Part shown: in pieces, positions 8,631 to 15,017 of the stretch
How the letters are laid out: each line of letters starts with the position of its first letter
How positions within the stretch are numbered: position 1 is the first letter of the stretch
Source: Corynebacterium sp.
Lineage (GTDB): Bacteria; Actinomycetota; Actinomycetes; Mycobacteriales; Mycobacteriaceae
DNA length: 30,101 bases
Assembly: GCF_030826625.1 (NCBI RefSeq)
Contig: NZ_JAPJNQ010000019.1
Coordinates: forward strand, 1 to 30,101
Direction: 5' to 3'
Notes under the pieces: model-generated
What the model was told of the DNA's origin: nothing
Seen by the model: only the letters and a program-made list of their open reading frames with translations
Databases searched by the model: none
Position numbers and translations under genes: made by a program

Positions 8631-8662
8631 TTGCGCCCTCCTTGCCGGATGGTGCTGCCGTA

Positions 8663-8694
8663 CCCATAATCATGGAGTCCCATAATCGTGGAGT
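8663..8694. repeat. Two tandem 16-bp repeats, candidate operator for the fuc regulator
   Basis: Bases 8663-8678 (CCCATAATCATGGAGT) and 8679-8694 (CCCATAATCGTGGAGT) differ at one base. Each holds an imperfect dyad of the form CCAT-N4-ATGG. They lie 33-64 bases upstream of the fucD start codon, where a regulator of fucDPU would bind. Confidence 0.6.
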
Positions 8695-8710
8695 TTCATA
8701 TGGCAGAACC
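8693..8710. promoter_or_regulatory. GTTTCA-N6-AGAACC motif, copy 1 (candidate IclR-family operator half-site)
   Basis: GTTTCA at 8693-8698 and AGAACC at 8705-8710, six bases apart, exactly as at 9771-9788 in the promoter of the other fucose operon. The shared GTTTCA is half of the TGAAAC-N3-GTTTCA dyad found there. The match between two promoters of one pathway suggests a common regulator. Confidence 0.45.
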
Positions 8711-8771
8711 GAGTTCCTAAGTTGTTTAGTTAGGAATGTAGTTCAAGTCACGAACACGCGCAAGGGGTTAT

Positions 8772-8805
8772 GCAAATTACGTCGCAAATTACGCTAAGAA
8801 TTACG
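8772..8805. repeat. Three direct repeats (GCAAATTACG type) at 12-bp period
   Basis: GCAAATTACG at 8772-8781 and 8784-8793, and AAGAATTACG at 8796-8805. The GAATTACG core occurs once more at 9712-9719 ahead of the SDR gene. The 12-bp spacing is close to one helical turn, as in cooperative binding sites. No regulator is assigned. Confidence 0.5.
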
Positions 8806-8924
8806 CACATCTATCCACACACAAGGCCGTGCGACAATAGGTACTAGCCAGCCGGTCAGGCAAAGACTTCTCCCATAGACTTTTCACCTCATGCCATCCC
8901 CGATCCGCAAGGAGCACCCAGATA

Positions 8925-9698
8925 ATGACCACGTCAAATGCTCGTCTCACAGCTGCCGACAAGACCTTAATTGTGCTGCAGGCAGCCATTGAACATGAGC
9001 GTTTTTCAGACATTGTCACCGCCACCGGCTTCGCGAAAGCTACAGTGCACCGAATCTTGCAAACCCTGCTTGACTACGAATTTGTCTACCTTGCTAGCGA
9101 CGGAACCTACGCACCCGGCGTCACTTCACTTCGACTCGCCAGCCGAGCATTTAACTCCATCGACATTTCCGAAGTTGCAAACCCAGTTCTGACACAGCTT
9201 GCCGAGGAAACGGGCTACACCGTGCACGTCGGCGCACTCAACGTCAATGAAGCAATTTATGTTGCCAAACGCCAAGGGCCCACCCCGTATGAGATTCCCT
9301 CCACAATCGGCAAACGGCTTCCGCTGCACTCCACCGCAATCGGAAAATGCCTGCTAGCAGACATGGATAAATCCCAGTTAGAAAGCGTCGTCAAGCAAGC
9401 GGGCCTAGCTCCCCTAACCCCAAACACCATCACCACCCCAGAAGATCTCGATCAAGAAATTGCCGTGGTGCGCACCCGCGGTTACAGCTTCGATGATGAA
9501 GAAAATGTTCCAGGCATCCGCTGCATCGGTACACCAATCTTCGACCATTCCGGGAAAGCCACATATGGCATCTCTCTGACTTCGCTAGCCATGGAAAAGA
9601 CGTTAAAGCAGATAGAACGCTTTGCCCCTTTAGTGACAGAAGCCGCTGCTGAAATCTCACACAATCTAGGTGCACACACCACAAAATACTCAAGCTAG
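8925..9698 (+). CDS. IclR-family transcriptional regulator, probable regulator of L-fucose catabolism
   Basis: A 257-residue protein with an N-terminal winged helix-turn-helix (about residues 10-75; RFSDIVTATGFAKATVHRILQTLLDYEFV) and a C-terminal IclR effector domain containing GYTVHVGALN, LPLHSTAIGKCLLA and GTPIFDHSGKATYGISL. Family members bind a small metabolite and act as repressors or activators at 15-bp dyads. It lies between fucDPU (divergent) and the SDR-lactonase-aldolase-AldA operon (105 bases downstream, same strand), so it is positioned to control both, perhaps with fuconate or 2-keto-3-deoxyfuconate as ligand (inferred). An IclR-family gene also heads the Campylobacter jejuni fucose locus as I recall it. 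ATG 8925 follows AAGGAG by 10 bases. Confidence 0.9.
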   Translation: MTTSNARLTAADKTLIVLQAAIEHERFSDIVTATGFAKATVHRILQTLLDYEFVYLASDGTYAPGVTSLRLASRAFNSIDISEVANPVLTQLAEETGYTVHVGALNVNEAIYVAKRQGPTPYEIPSTIGKRLPLHSTAIGKCLLADMDKSQLESVVKQAGLAPLTPNTITTPEDLDQEIAVVRTRGYSFDDEENVPGIRCIGTPIFDHSGKATYGISLTSLAMEKTLKQIERFAPLVTEAAAEISHNLGAHTTKYSS

Positions 9699-9721
9699 CT
9701 CACATAAATTCGAATTACGGG

Positions 9722-9750
9722 TTCCATCTCACATTTTCTTGCGGTAGTAT
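9722..9750 (+). promoter_or_regulatory. Probable promoter of the fucose dehydrogenase operon
   Basis: A -10-like TAGTAT at 9745-9750 is preceded by a weak -35-like TTCCAT at 9722-9727 with a 17-base spacer. The predicted transcription start near 9757 lies just before the TGAAAC-N3-GTTTCA dyad, so a bound regulator would block transcription. Confidence 0.45.
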
Positions 9751-9761
9751 GAGACAAACAA

Positions 9762-9776
9762 TGAAACAGGGTTTCA
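9762..9776. promoter_or_regulatory. Perfect 15-bp dyad TGAAACAGGGTTTCA, candidate IclR-family (KdgR-type) operator
   Basis: TGAAAC at 9762-9767 and GTTTCA at 9771-9776 form a perfect inverted repeat with a 3-base centre. KdgR, an IclR-family regulator, is known to use boxes of the form AATGAAACAnnGTTTCATT, and here the left flank is also AA. It sits 28-42 bases before the SDR start and just downstream of the predicted -10. Confidence 0.6.
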
Positions 9777-9803
9777 CACCATAGAACCGAAGGATGGTGC
9801 GCA

Positions 9804-10589
9804 ATGGACCTTCACCTCGACGAAAAAGTATTCGTCGTCACTGGCGGCATGGGCGGCATTGGCAAGGCAATCGTGTTTGCACTCGCTCGCGAGGGTGCAA
9901 TTCCAGTAATTCTTGACCGCACTCCCCTGAGCGCGGACTACAAGACGGAAATCGAGAAATTGACGGCGAACTACGCTGCCTACGAAATCGATCTGAATGA
10001 CACTGATGATATCGCCGGCATCATCGATGCTGCCTACCAGCGCTATGGACGTATCGATGGAATCGTGAATAATGCAGGCGCCAATGACAACAAATCCTTA
10101 GAAGAGACTTCCTGGCGCGAGTTTGAACAATCACTGCACAGCAATCTCACCCACTATTACGAGACCGTCCACGCGGCCCAAAAATACTTGCAAGATTCTG
10201 CTGGAGCGATCCTCAACATCGGTTCGAAAACCGCGCTTACTGGCCAGGGAAAAACCTCAGCCTATGCGGCCGCCAAGGGAGCCATCCTGGGACTTACCCG
10301 TGAATGGGCAGCGGCATTGGCGCCCCATGGGGTACGCGTTAACGCACTCGTGGTCGCAGAAGCCTGGACTCCCTTGTACGAGAAATGGATCAAAACCTTT
10401 GGTGACGAGGAAGCGCAACAAAAACGTCTCCAACTCATTACCGATGAGATTCCATTACACAACCGCATGACCACGGTCGAAGAGCTTGCTGATACCGCGG
10501 TATTTTTGCTGTCGGATCGTTCTTCGCACACGACCGGGCAATGGATCCATCCCGACGGCGGCTATGTGCACTTGGACCGGGCGCTGTAA
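9804..10589 (+). CDS. SDR-family dehydrogenase, probable L-fucose dehydrogenase
   Basis: A 261-residue short-chain dehydrogenase predicted to oxidise L-fucose to L-fuconolactone with NAD(P)+. The Rossmann motif TGGMGGIG is at 13-20, NNAG at 89-92, and the catalytic Ser141, Tyr154 and Lys158 are in place (IGSKTA, YAAAK). The C-terminus GGYVHLDRAL resembles what I recall of known SDR L-fucose dehydrogenases. ATG 9804 follows AAGGA by about 9 bases. It heads an operon with the lactonase, aldolase and lactaldehyde dehydrogenase. The alternative, a 2-keto-3-deoxy-L-fuconate dehydrogenase, is less likely because an aldolase is present and because otherwise no enzyme would catalyse the first oxidation. 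Confidence 0.85.
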   Translation: MDLHLDEKVFVVTGGMGGIGKAIVFALAREGAIPVILDRTPLSADYKTEIEKLTANYAAYEIDLNDTDDIAGIIDAAYQRYGRIDGIVNNAGANDNKSLEETSWREFEQSLHSNLTHYYETVHAAQKYLQDSAGAILNIGSKTALTGQGKTSAYAAAKGAILGLTREWAAALAPHGVRVNALVVAEAWTPLYEKWIKTFGDEEAQQKRLQLITDEIPLHNRMTTVEELADTAVFLLSDRSSHTTGQWIHPDGGYVHLDRAL

Positions 10590-10619
10590 AAAACGCACTG
10601 TAAAAACGCACTGTAAAAA
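10582..10619. repeat. Tandem 13-bp repeats at the end of the fucose dehydrogenase gene
   Basis: CGCACTGTAAAAA occurs at 10594-10606 and 10607-10619, directly after a related 12-base copy (10582-10593) that contains the last Leu codon and the stop of the dehydrogenase. It looks like a slippage duplication of the gene's 3' end, and leaves several TAA triplets in a row in that frame. Confidence 0.7.
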
Positions 10620-10679
10620 CACAGCCTAGTGAAACTAGCGAATTCGTAGGAAACGGCTTCGCAGGAAACGGCACAGTAC

Positions 10680-11492
10680 ATGACTAACCTGAAAATTTTC
10701 GATTCCCATATTCACGTATGGAATCTCGAAACCCAACGGCTCGACTGGCTCCACGGCGTGGATTCCCGATTGCACAGGTCTTTCAGCTTCGCTGACCTCA
10801 AGCAGGTCTATGCAGATTTAACTGAGCAAGGCCTGGTAGACGTCGAACTCACTGGCGCCTTGCACATCGAAGCAGATGTCGCTGACCCCGCCGACGAGGA
10901 TGCTCGCATCAAAGCCATACTCTCGGATGAACCGTTATTAAAAGGGTTCGTTACGCACTCACGCCTGCAGAAAGACATGCATGTTACCCCAGATGCTGTC
11001 GGAGTACGGGAAGTATTGCATAACGACGACATCCCCCGCGGGCGCTGCTTAGAAAGCAGTTTCACCGCGGGTTGCAGGAACTTATCTAGCCAATCAAAGG
11101 TCTTTGATCTCTGCATACGCACCCCGGAATTAGCGGATTTTCATGCAGCGTATGAAAACTGTGCGGATGTCCGCGTTGTCATAGACCATTGCGGCAATGC
11201 CCAAAGACTCGACTACGAGTTTGCCGCCAACATGAGAGCTCTAGCTGAATACCCCAACGTGTACTGCAAACTCTCAGGGCTAAGTTACGACTCCACAACA
11301 GATGCCTACCAGCTATTGGAGTTTCTCGGAAAGATTTTTGGCCCCCAAAGGCTTATGTTTGCGTCGAACTGGCCTGTCATCGGTCTCTATAGCGATCTGT
11401 ATACGCACATTTCGGCGCTACGCAAAGTATTCGGCGACGACCCCCGTGTGTTTTCCGATACCGCCGGTTACGTCTACAACTTACCTCGATAA
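10680..11492 (+). CDS. Amidohydrolase-superfamily lactonase, probable L-fucono-lactonase
   Basis: A 270-residue COG3618-type amidohydrolase predicted to hydrolyse L-fuconolactone to L-fuconate. The metal/active-site features are FDSHIHVWN (His10, His12), KGFVTHSRLQ, a VIDHCGNAQ strand with a conserved His, YCKLSGL, and MFASNWPV near the C-terminus. The last motif has Asn where many relatives have Asp (SDWP). The variant also exists in this superfamily, but the change falls at a catalytic position and deserves a check. The ribosome site is weak (AGGAAA about 11 bases before ATG 10680). It lies between the dehydrogenase and the aldolase, which matches the lactone step. Confidence 0.85.
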   Translation: MTNLKIFDSHIHVWNLETQRLDWLHGVDSRLHRSFSFADLKQVYADLTEQGLVDVELTGALHIEADVADPADEDARIKAILSDEPLLKGFVTHSRLQKDMHVTPDAVGVREVLHNDDIPRGRCLESSFTAGCRNLSSQSKVFDLCIRTPELADFHAAYENCADVRVVIDHCGNAQRLDYEFAANMRALAEYPNVYCKLSGLSYDSTTDAYQLLEFLGKIFGPQRLMFASNWPVIGLYSDLYTHISALRKVFGDDPRVFSDTAGYVYNLPR

Positions 11493-11508
11493 TTTGGAAG
11501 GAAACTAA

Positions 11509-12393
11509 ATGTTTACAGGAGTGTACTGCCCGTCGATTACTCCGCTGCGAAGCGACGGCAGCATCGATTTTCCCGCCTGGGAGGCTCATCTCGAGCGCCT
11601 TATTTCTGGCGGTATTTCCGGTGTCTTGATCTTCGGCAGCATCGGTGAATTTTATGCGTTAAGCATGGAACAGAAGAAACAGGCAATCGAATTTGTTGGT
11701 CGTATTGCCAAAGGACGCATGCAATTTCTCATTGGTTCAGGCAGCACCAGAATTGCGGAAGCAAAAGAGCTCAACGCATACGGCTACGAACATGGCGCGG
11801 ATGCAGCGGTTGTCGTCAGCCCATATTATTTCGGTCCCAGCGATGCATTGGCGACGAAGTATTTTACCGAGTTGGCCGAGGCTTCCGAGCTGCCCATCAT
11901 GCTCTATAACTTCCCGGCCCGCACCGGTAATGATTTATCGCCAAAGCTGATCAGCACGATTGCTGCTGCACACCCGAATATCGTCGGGGTGAAAGATACG
12001 GTGGATTCCGCCGCCCACACCAGACGCGTAATCAGAGATGCCCCAGATGATTTTTCTGTGCTTTCTGGTTTTGATGAATACTATTTGCCGAACCGCATCG
12101 CTGGTGGTCAGGGTGTTCTGTGTGGGCTCACCAATGTCGTCCCCGAGATTTTCGGTGCTATGCACCGTGCGTATGAGTCCGGCGATGTCACGGCTGCAGC
12201 AGAATACGCGGGAAAGATTGCTGCTTTGATGTCTGTCTACGAGGTAGGTGATCACTTCATTCACACCATTAAGCATGCTGTGCGCTATGCCAGCGGAGCT
12301 GATTTCAGCACCGCCACGCATGAGCCATATATCGAGCTAACAACAGCACAGCAAGAAGAAATTGCTCGACTCATTGACGCTGCTCGCAGCTAA
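11509..12393 (+). CDS. DapA/NAL-superfamily aldolase, probable 2-keto-3-deoxy-L-fuconate aldolase
   Basis: A 294-residue class I aldolase expected to split 2-keto-3-deoxy-L-fuconate into pyruvate and L-lactaldehyde. Superfamily landmarks are FGSIGEFYAL (GTTGE-type), Tyr133 in LYNFPARTGND, the Schiff-base Lys162 in VGVKDTVDS, and SGFDEYYLPNRIAGGQGVLCG. True dihydrodipicolinate synthase is unlikely because of the neighbours. ATG 11509 follows GGAAGGAAA by 5 bases and lies 16 bases after the lactonase stop. A DapA-like protein occupies the same place in the Campylobacter jejuni fucose locus as I recall it, which supports the role. Confidence 0.87.
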   Translation: MFTGVYCPSITPLRSDGSIDFPAWEAHLERLISGGISGVLIFGSIGEFYALSMEQKKQAIEFVGRIAKGRMQFLIGSGSTRIAEAKELNAYGYEHGADAAVVVSPYYFGPSDALATKYFTELAEASELPIMLYNFPARTGNDLSPKLISTIAAAHPNIVGVKDTVDSAAHTRRVIRDAPDDFSVLSGFDEYYLPNRIAGGQGVLCGLTNVVPEIFGAMHRAYESGDVTAAAEYAGKIAALMSVYEVGDHFIHTIKHAVRYASGADFSTATHEPYIELTTAQQEEIARLIDAARS

Positions 12394-12443
12394 TTGCTGC
12401 TGCACACGGCTAACCTAGTAATTACACCAACCAAGGAGTTTTC

Positions 12444-13880
12444 ATGTCCAACTACCAGAACTACATCAACAACGAATTCGTCGAGCCAGCCGAATTCCAC
12501 GACGTGCTCAACCCTTCAACCGGCGAGGTCATCGCGCAAGCCCCAGCATCCGATGCCGCCGCAGTGGATCAAGCAGTCCAGGCTGCAAAGGCTGCCCAGG
12601 CGGACTGGGCGAAGCTGCCCGCCGTCGAACGTGCAGGATACCTGACCAAAATTGCAGCAGAACTACGCAACCACGTGGACCGTTTCGCTGACTACCTGGT
12701 GCGCGAACAAGGTAAAGCCCGCGGCTTGGCCACAGTCGAGGTCAACTTCACCGCCGACTACCTGGACTACATGGCTGGTTTCGCCCGCCGCATCGAAGGC
12801 GAAGTTATCCCTTCCGATCGCCCAAACGAATCCATTTTCCTGACCTACCAGCCCATCGGCGTCGTCGGTGGCATCTTGCCGTGGAACTTCCCGTTCTTCC
12901 TCATCGTACGCAAAATGGCTCCGGCCCTGGTCACCGGCAACACCATCGTCATCAAGCCTTCGGATGAAACCCCGATCAACGCTTTCGAGTTCGCCAAACT
13001 GGTCGACGGCATCGGCCTGCCCAAGGGCGTGTTCAACATGGTCGGCGGCCGCGGCTCCGTGGTTGGCGATGCGCTGACCCGCCACAAGGACGTCGACATG
13101 ATCTCGATGACGGGTTCGGTGGCTACTGGTAAGAAGATCATGGCTGCGGCTGCGGAGAACCTCACTCGCGTCAACCTGGAGCTGGGCGGTAAGGCACCAG
13201 CGATCGTGCTTGCCGACGCCGACCTGGACCTGGCAGCCACCGCCATCTGGAATTCGCGCGTGATCAACACCGGCCAGGTCTGTAACTGCGCGGAAGTCGT
13301 GCTGGTGGAAGAAGCCGTGCATGATGAGCTCGTCGCCAAGCTGAAGGAGAAATTCGAATCCACCCGCTATGGCGATACCTCCACCGAAGACGAGCTGGAC
13401 ATGGGCCCACTGATCAACCACGCTGGACTGAAAAACGTTGGTGACATGGTGCAAGCCGCCGTCGACGCCGGCGCCCAGGTGGTGTGTGGCGGTGCGGCTG
13501 CCGAGGACAAAGGCAAAGGCTTCTTCTACCAGCCGACGCTGCTCGATGGCGTCGAAAAGGGTGCCCCGATCACCCGTGAAGAGGTTTTCGGCCCAGTTCT
13601 GCCGGTGGTTAAGGTCAAGGATTTGGATGAGGCCATCGAGTTTGCCAACAGCTCGGACTACGGCCTGACCTCGTCGGTCTACACCGAAAACGTGCACAAA
13701 GCTCACAAAGCTGCTCGCGAGCTGCTCTACGGCGAGACCTACATCAACCGCGAAAATTTCGAGGCGATGCAGGGCTTCCACGCTGGCCGACGCAACTCCG
13801 GTATCGGCGGTGCCGACGGCAAGCACGGCATCATGGAATACGTCGAAACTCACGTGACCTACATCGAATCCAAGATGTAA
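12444..13880 (+). CDS. aldA: L-lactaldehyde dehydrogenase (AldA-type aldehyde dehydrogenase)
   Basis: A 478-residue NAD-dependent aldehyde dehydrogenase very close to Escherichia coli AldA throughout: LPWNFPFFLI with Asn147, MTGSV, ELGGKAPAIV with Glu247, and the unusual NTGQVCNCAE with the catalytic Cys280. The C-terminal stretch ETYINRENFEAMQGFHAG is shared with AldA. In this locus it oxidises the L-lactaldehyde produced by the aldolase to L-lactate. ATG 12444 follows AAGGAG by 6 bases. It is the last gene of the SDR-lactonase-aldolase-aldA operon. No clear terminator is visible in the 37 bases before the next gene, so read-through is possible. Confidence 0.93.
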   Translation: MSNYQNYINNEFVEPAEFHDVLNPSTGEVIAQAPASDAAAVDQAVQAAKAAQADWAKLPAVERAGYLTKIAAELRNHVDRFADYLVREQGKARGLATVEVNFTADYLDYMAGFARRIEGEVIPSDRPNESIFLTYQPIGVVGGILPWNFPFFLIVRKMAPALVTGNTIVIKPSDETPINAFEFAKLVDGIGLPKGVFNMVGGRGSVVGDALTRHKDVDMISMTGSVATGKKIMAAAAENLTRVNLELGGKAPAIVLADADLDLAATAIWNSRVINTGQVCNCAEVVLVEEAVHDELVAKLKEKFESTRYGDTSTEDELDMGPLINHAGLKNVGDMVQAAVDAGAQVVCGGAAAEDKGKGFFYQPTLLDGVEKGAPITREEVFGPVLPVVKVKDLDEAIEFANSSDYGLTSSVYTENVHKAHKAARELLYGETYINRENFEAMQGFHAGRRNSGIGGADGKHGIMEYVETHVTYIESKM

Positions 13881-13917
13881 TTCCTAGGGTTTTGGCAGCA
13901 GACTTTTTGCTAACGTT

Positions 13918-14958
13918 ATGGTCATGAAAAAGATTATTCCGCTGTGCATTGCTGCTGCCCTGACCTTGAGCGCGTGCTCTTCTGCCGACGAGGCCGCTGA
14001 TTCTGTCAAAGACGCGGCTTCGGAAGCTTCAAGCACCGCATCCTCGGTTGCTTCGGGTGATGAGAAAACCACCAACAAGGATGGCGATTCCCGCATTGTG
14101 GATACCGAGCTCGGCGAGGTGGAAGTGCCTGCCGACGTGAAATCCGTCGTGGTACTCACCGGAAGCCGGGACCTCGATATTGCGCTCTCGTTAGAGCTGC
14201 CGGTCACCGGTTACCCGAAGGCACCAGAAGCGTTTGATCTGGATTCGCCGTTAGCCGAAGAGATCAAGCAAGCCGACGAAGATGGCGCAGAAACGCTGTA
14301 CACCGCCGGTGATGAAGAAGTAGACATCGACGCTATTAAAAAGGCTGATCCGGACTTGATCATCGGTGCAGTCCAGGATGTCACCCCTATCCATGACGAG
14401 CTCAAAGAGATCGCCCCAGTTCTGCCAATCGGTGATTTTTCCACGGCTACCTGGGAAGATGATCTGATGTTGGTTGCATCTGCCACCGGCACTGAAGAAA
14501 AGGGTGGCAGCCTGATTGCCGATTATGAGAAACGCGTCGGCAAGCTGTCGGGCAAGTATGCCGATACACTGGCCGATCACAAGTTCGCCCCCGTCAGCTA
14601 TGACGGCGAGGAATTCGTCATCAATGGCACGCGTTTGCTTTCGCAGGTGTTGCAGGATCTCGGCGCGGAACCATCCGAGGCTTTCAATGAGGCCTTAGAG
14701 GGTGTGACCGGCAAGTATGACATCGATGAGATCGCAAAGACTCTTGACGACGTTGATGCGCTGGTAGCACTAGTCAACGAGAAATCCGTCTGGCAGTCGC
14801 TGCAGTCGAATGCGCAGTTCGGCGCAATCCCTGCGGTACAGAACGAGACCGTGGTGCGCGCTGATGAGCAAACCCACGAAGGTGCCTACTACTCCGCGAT
14901 GCACGCGGTGGATATCATCGAAGAACTGCTCGAGATGCTGGATGCGCAGAGCAAATAA
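13918..14958 (+). CDS. Iron-siderophore-type ABC transporter substrate-binding lipoprotein
   Basis: A 346-residue periplasmic-binding-type protein of the FecB/BtuF class (type III). The N-terminus MKKIIPLCIAAALTLSAC is a lipoprotein signal with lipobox LSAC, followed by a Ser/Ala/Asp-rich linker. The binding domain starts near VDTELGEVEVPADVKSVVVL and contains KADPDLIIGAVQ, typical of siderophore-binding proteins. ATG 13918 and ATG 13924 are both possible; the second gives a tidier signal peptide. There is no clear ribosome site, so a leaderless transcript is possible. No permease or ATPase partners are nearby, so it is an orphan binding protein. No convincing DtxR box was seen upstream. The ligand is unknown. 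Confidence 0.85.
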   Translation: MVMKKIIPLCIAAALTLSACSSADEAADSVKDAASEASSTASSVASGDEKTTNKDGDSRIVDTELGEVEVPADVKSVVVLTGSRDLDIALSLELPVTGYPKAPEAFDLDSPLAEEIKQADEDGAETLYTAGDEEVDIDAIKKADPDLIIGAVQDVTPIHDELKEIAPVLPIGDFSTATWEDDLMLVASATGTEEKGGSLIADYEKRVGKLSGKYADTLADHKFAPVSYDGEEFVINGTRLLSQVLQDLGAEPSEAFNEALEGVTGKYDIDEIAKTLDDVDALVALVNEKSVWQSLQSNAQFGAIPAVQNETVVRADEQTHEGAYYSAMHAVDIIEELLEMLDAQSK

Positions 14959-14989
14959 GCCCAACTGCTGCGCTCGGCCCGGCTGCATG

Positions 14990-15017
14990 AGCTGGGCTCG
15001 GCTGCATGAGCCCAGCT
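14990..15017. terminator. Hairpin between convergent siderophore-binding lipoprotein and dnaE2 genes
   Basis: AGCTGGGCTC (14990-14999) pairs perfectly with GAGCCCAGCT (15008-15017) around an 8-base loop. The right arm includes part of the dnaE2 stop codon. No T-run follows on either strand, so it may end transcription in both directions only weakly. It overlaps a direct repeat, CGGCTGCATGAGC, at 14980-14992 and 14999-15011. Confidence 0.4.

Larger units (their letters stand above)
8631..8924. promoter_or_regulatory. Divergent fucD / iclR-type regulator intergenic control region
   Basis: A 294-base AT-richer region between two divergent genes. It contains a tandem pair of 16-bp repeats (8663-8694), a GTTTCA-N6-AGAACC motif (8693-8710) that recurs in the SDR promoter, and three 10-bp near-repeats ending in ATTACG at 12-bp spacing (8772-8805). 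The fucD ribosome site is at 8636-8643 and an AAGGAG for the regulator at 8909-8914. No clear -35/-10 pair could be fixed. Confidence 0.6.

Noticed and set aside
9722..9740. GlxR (CRP-type) site at TCACA in the SDR promoter
   Set aside because: Only the right half TCACA matches TGTGA-N6-TCACA; the left half and centre are poor.
11509..12393. True dihydrodipicolinate synthase (lysine biosynthesis)
   Set aside because: The superfamily is shared, but the GSIGE variant and the place between fuconolactonase and AldA fit a sugar-acid aldolase.
12663..13853. 396-residue open frame antisense to aldA
   Set aside because: It mirrors the codon structure of the strongly conserved AldA gene on the other strand, has low-complexity His/Val/Asp-rich content and no recognisable domain or ribosome site.
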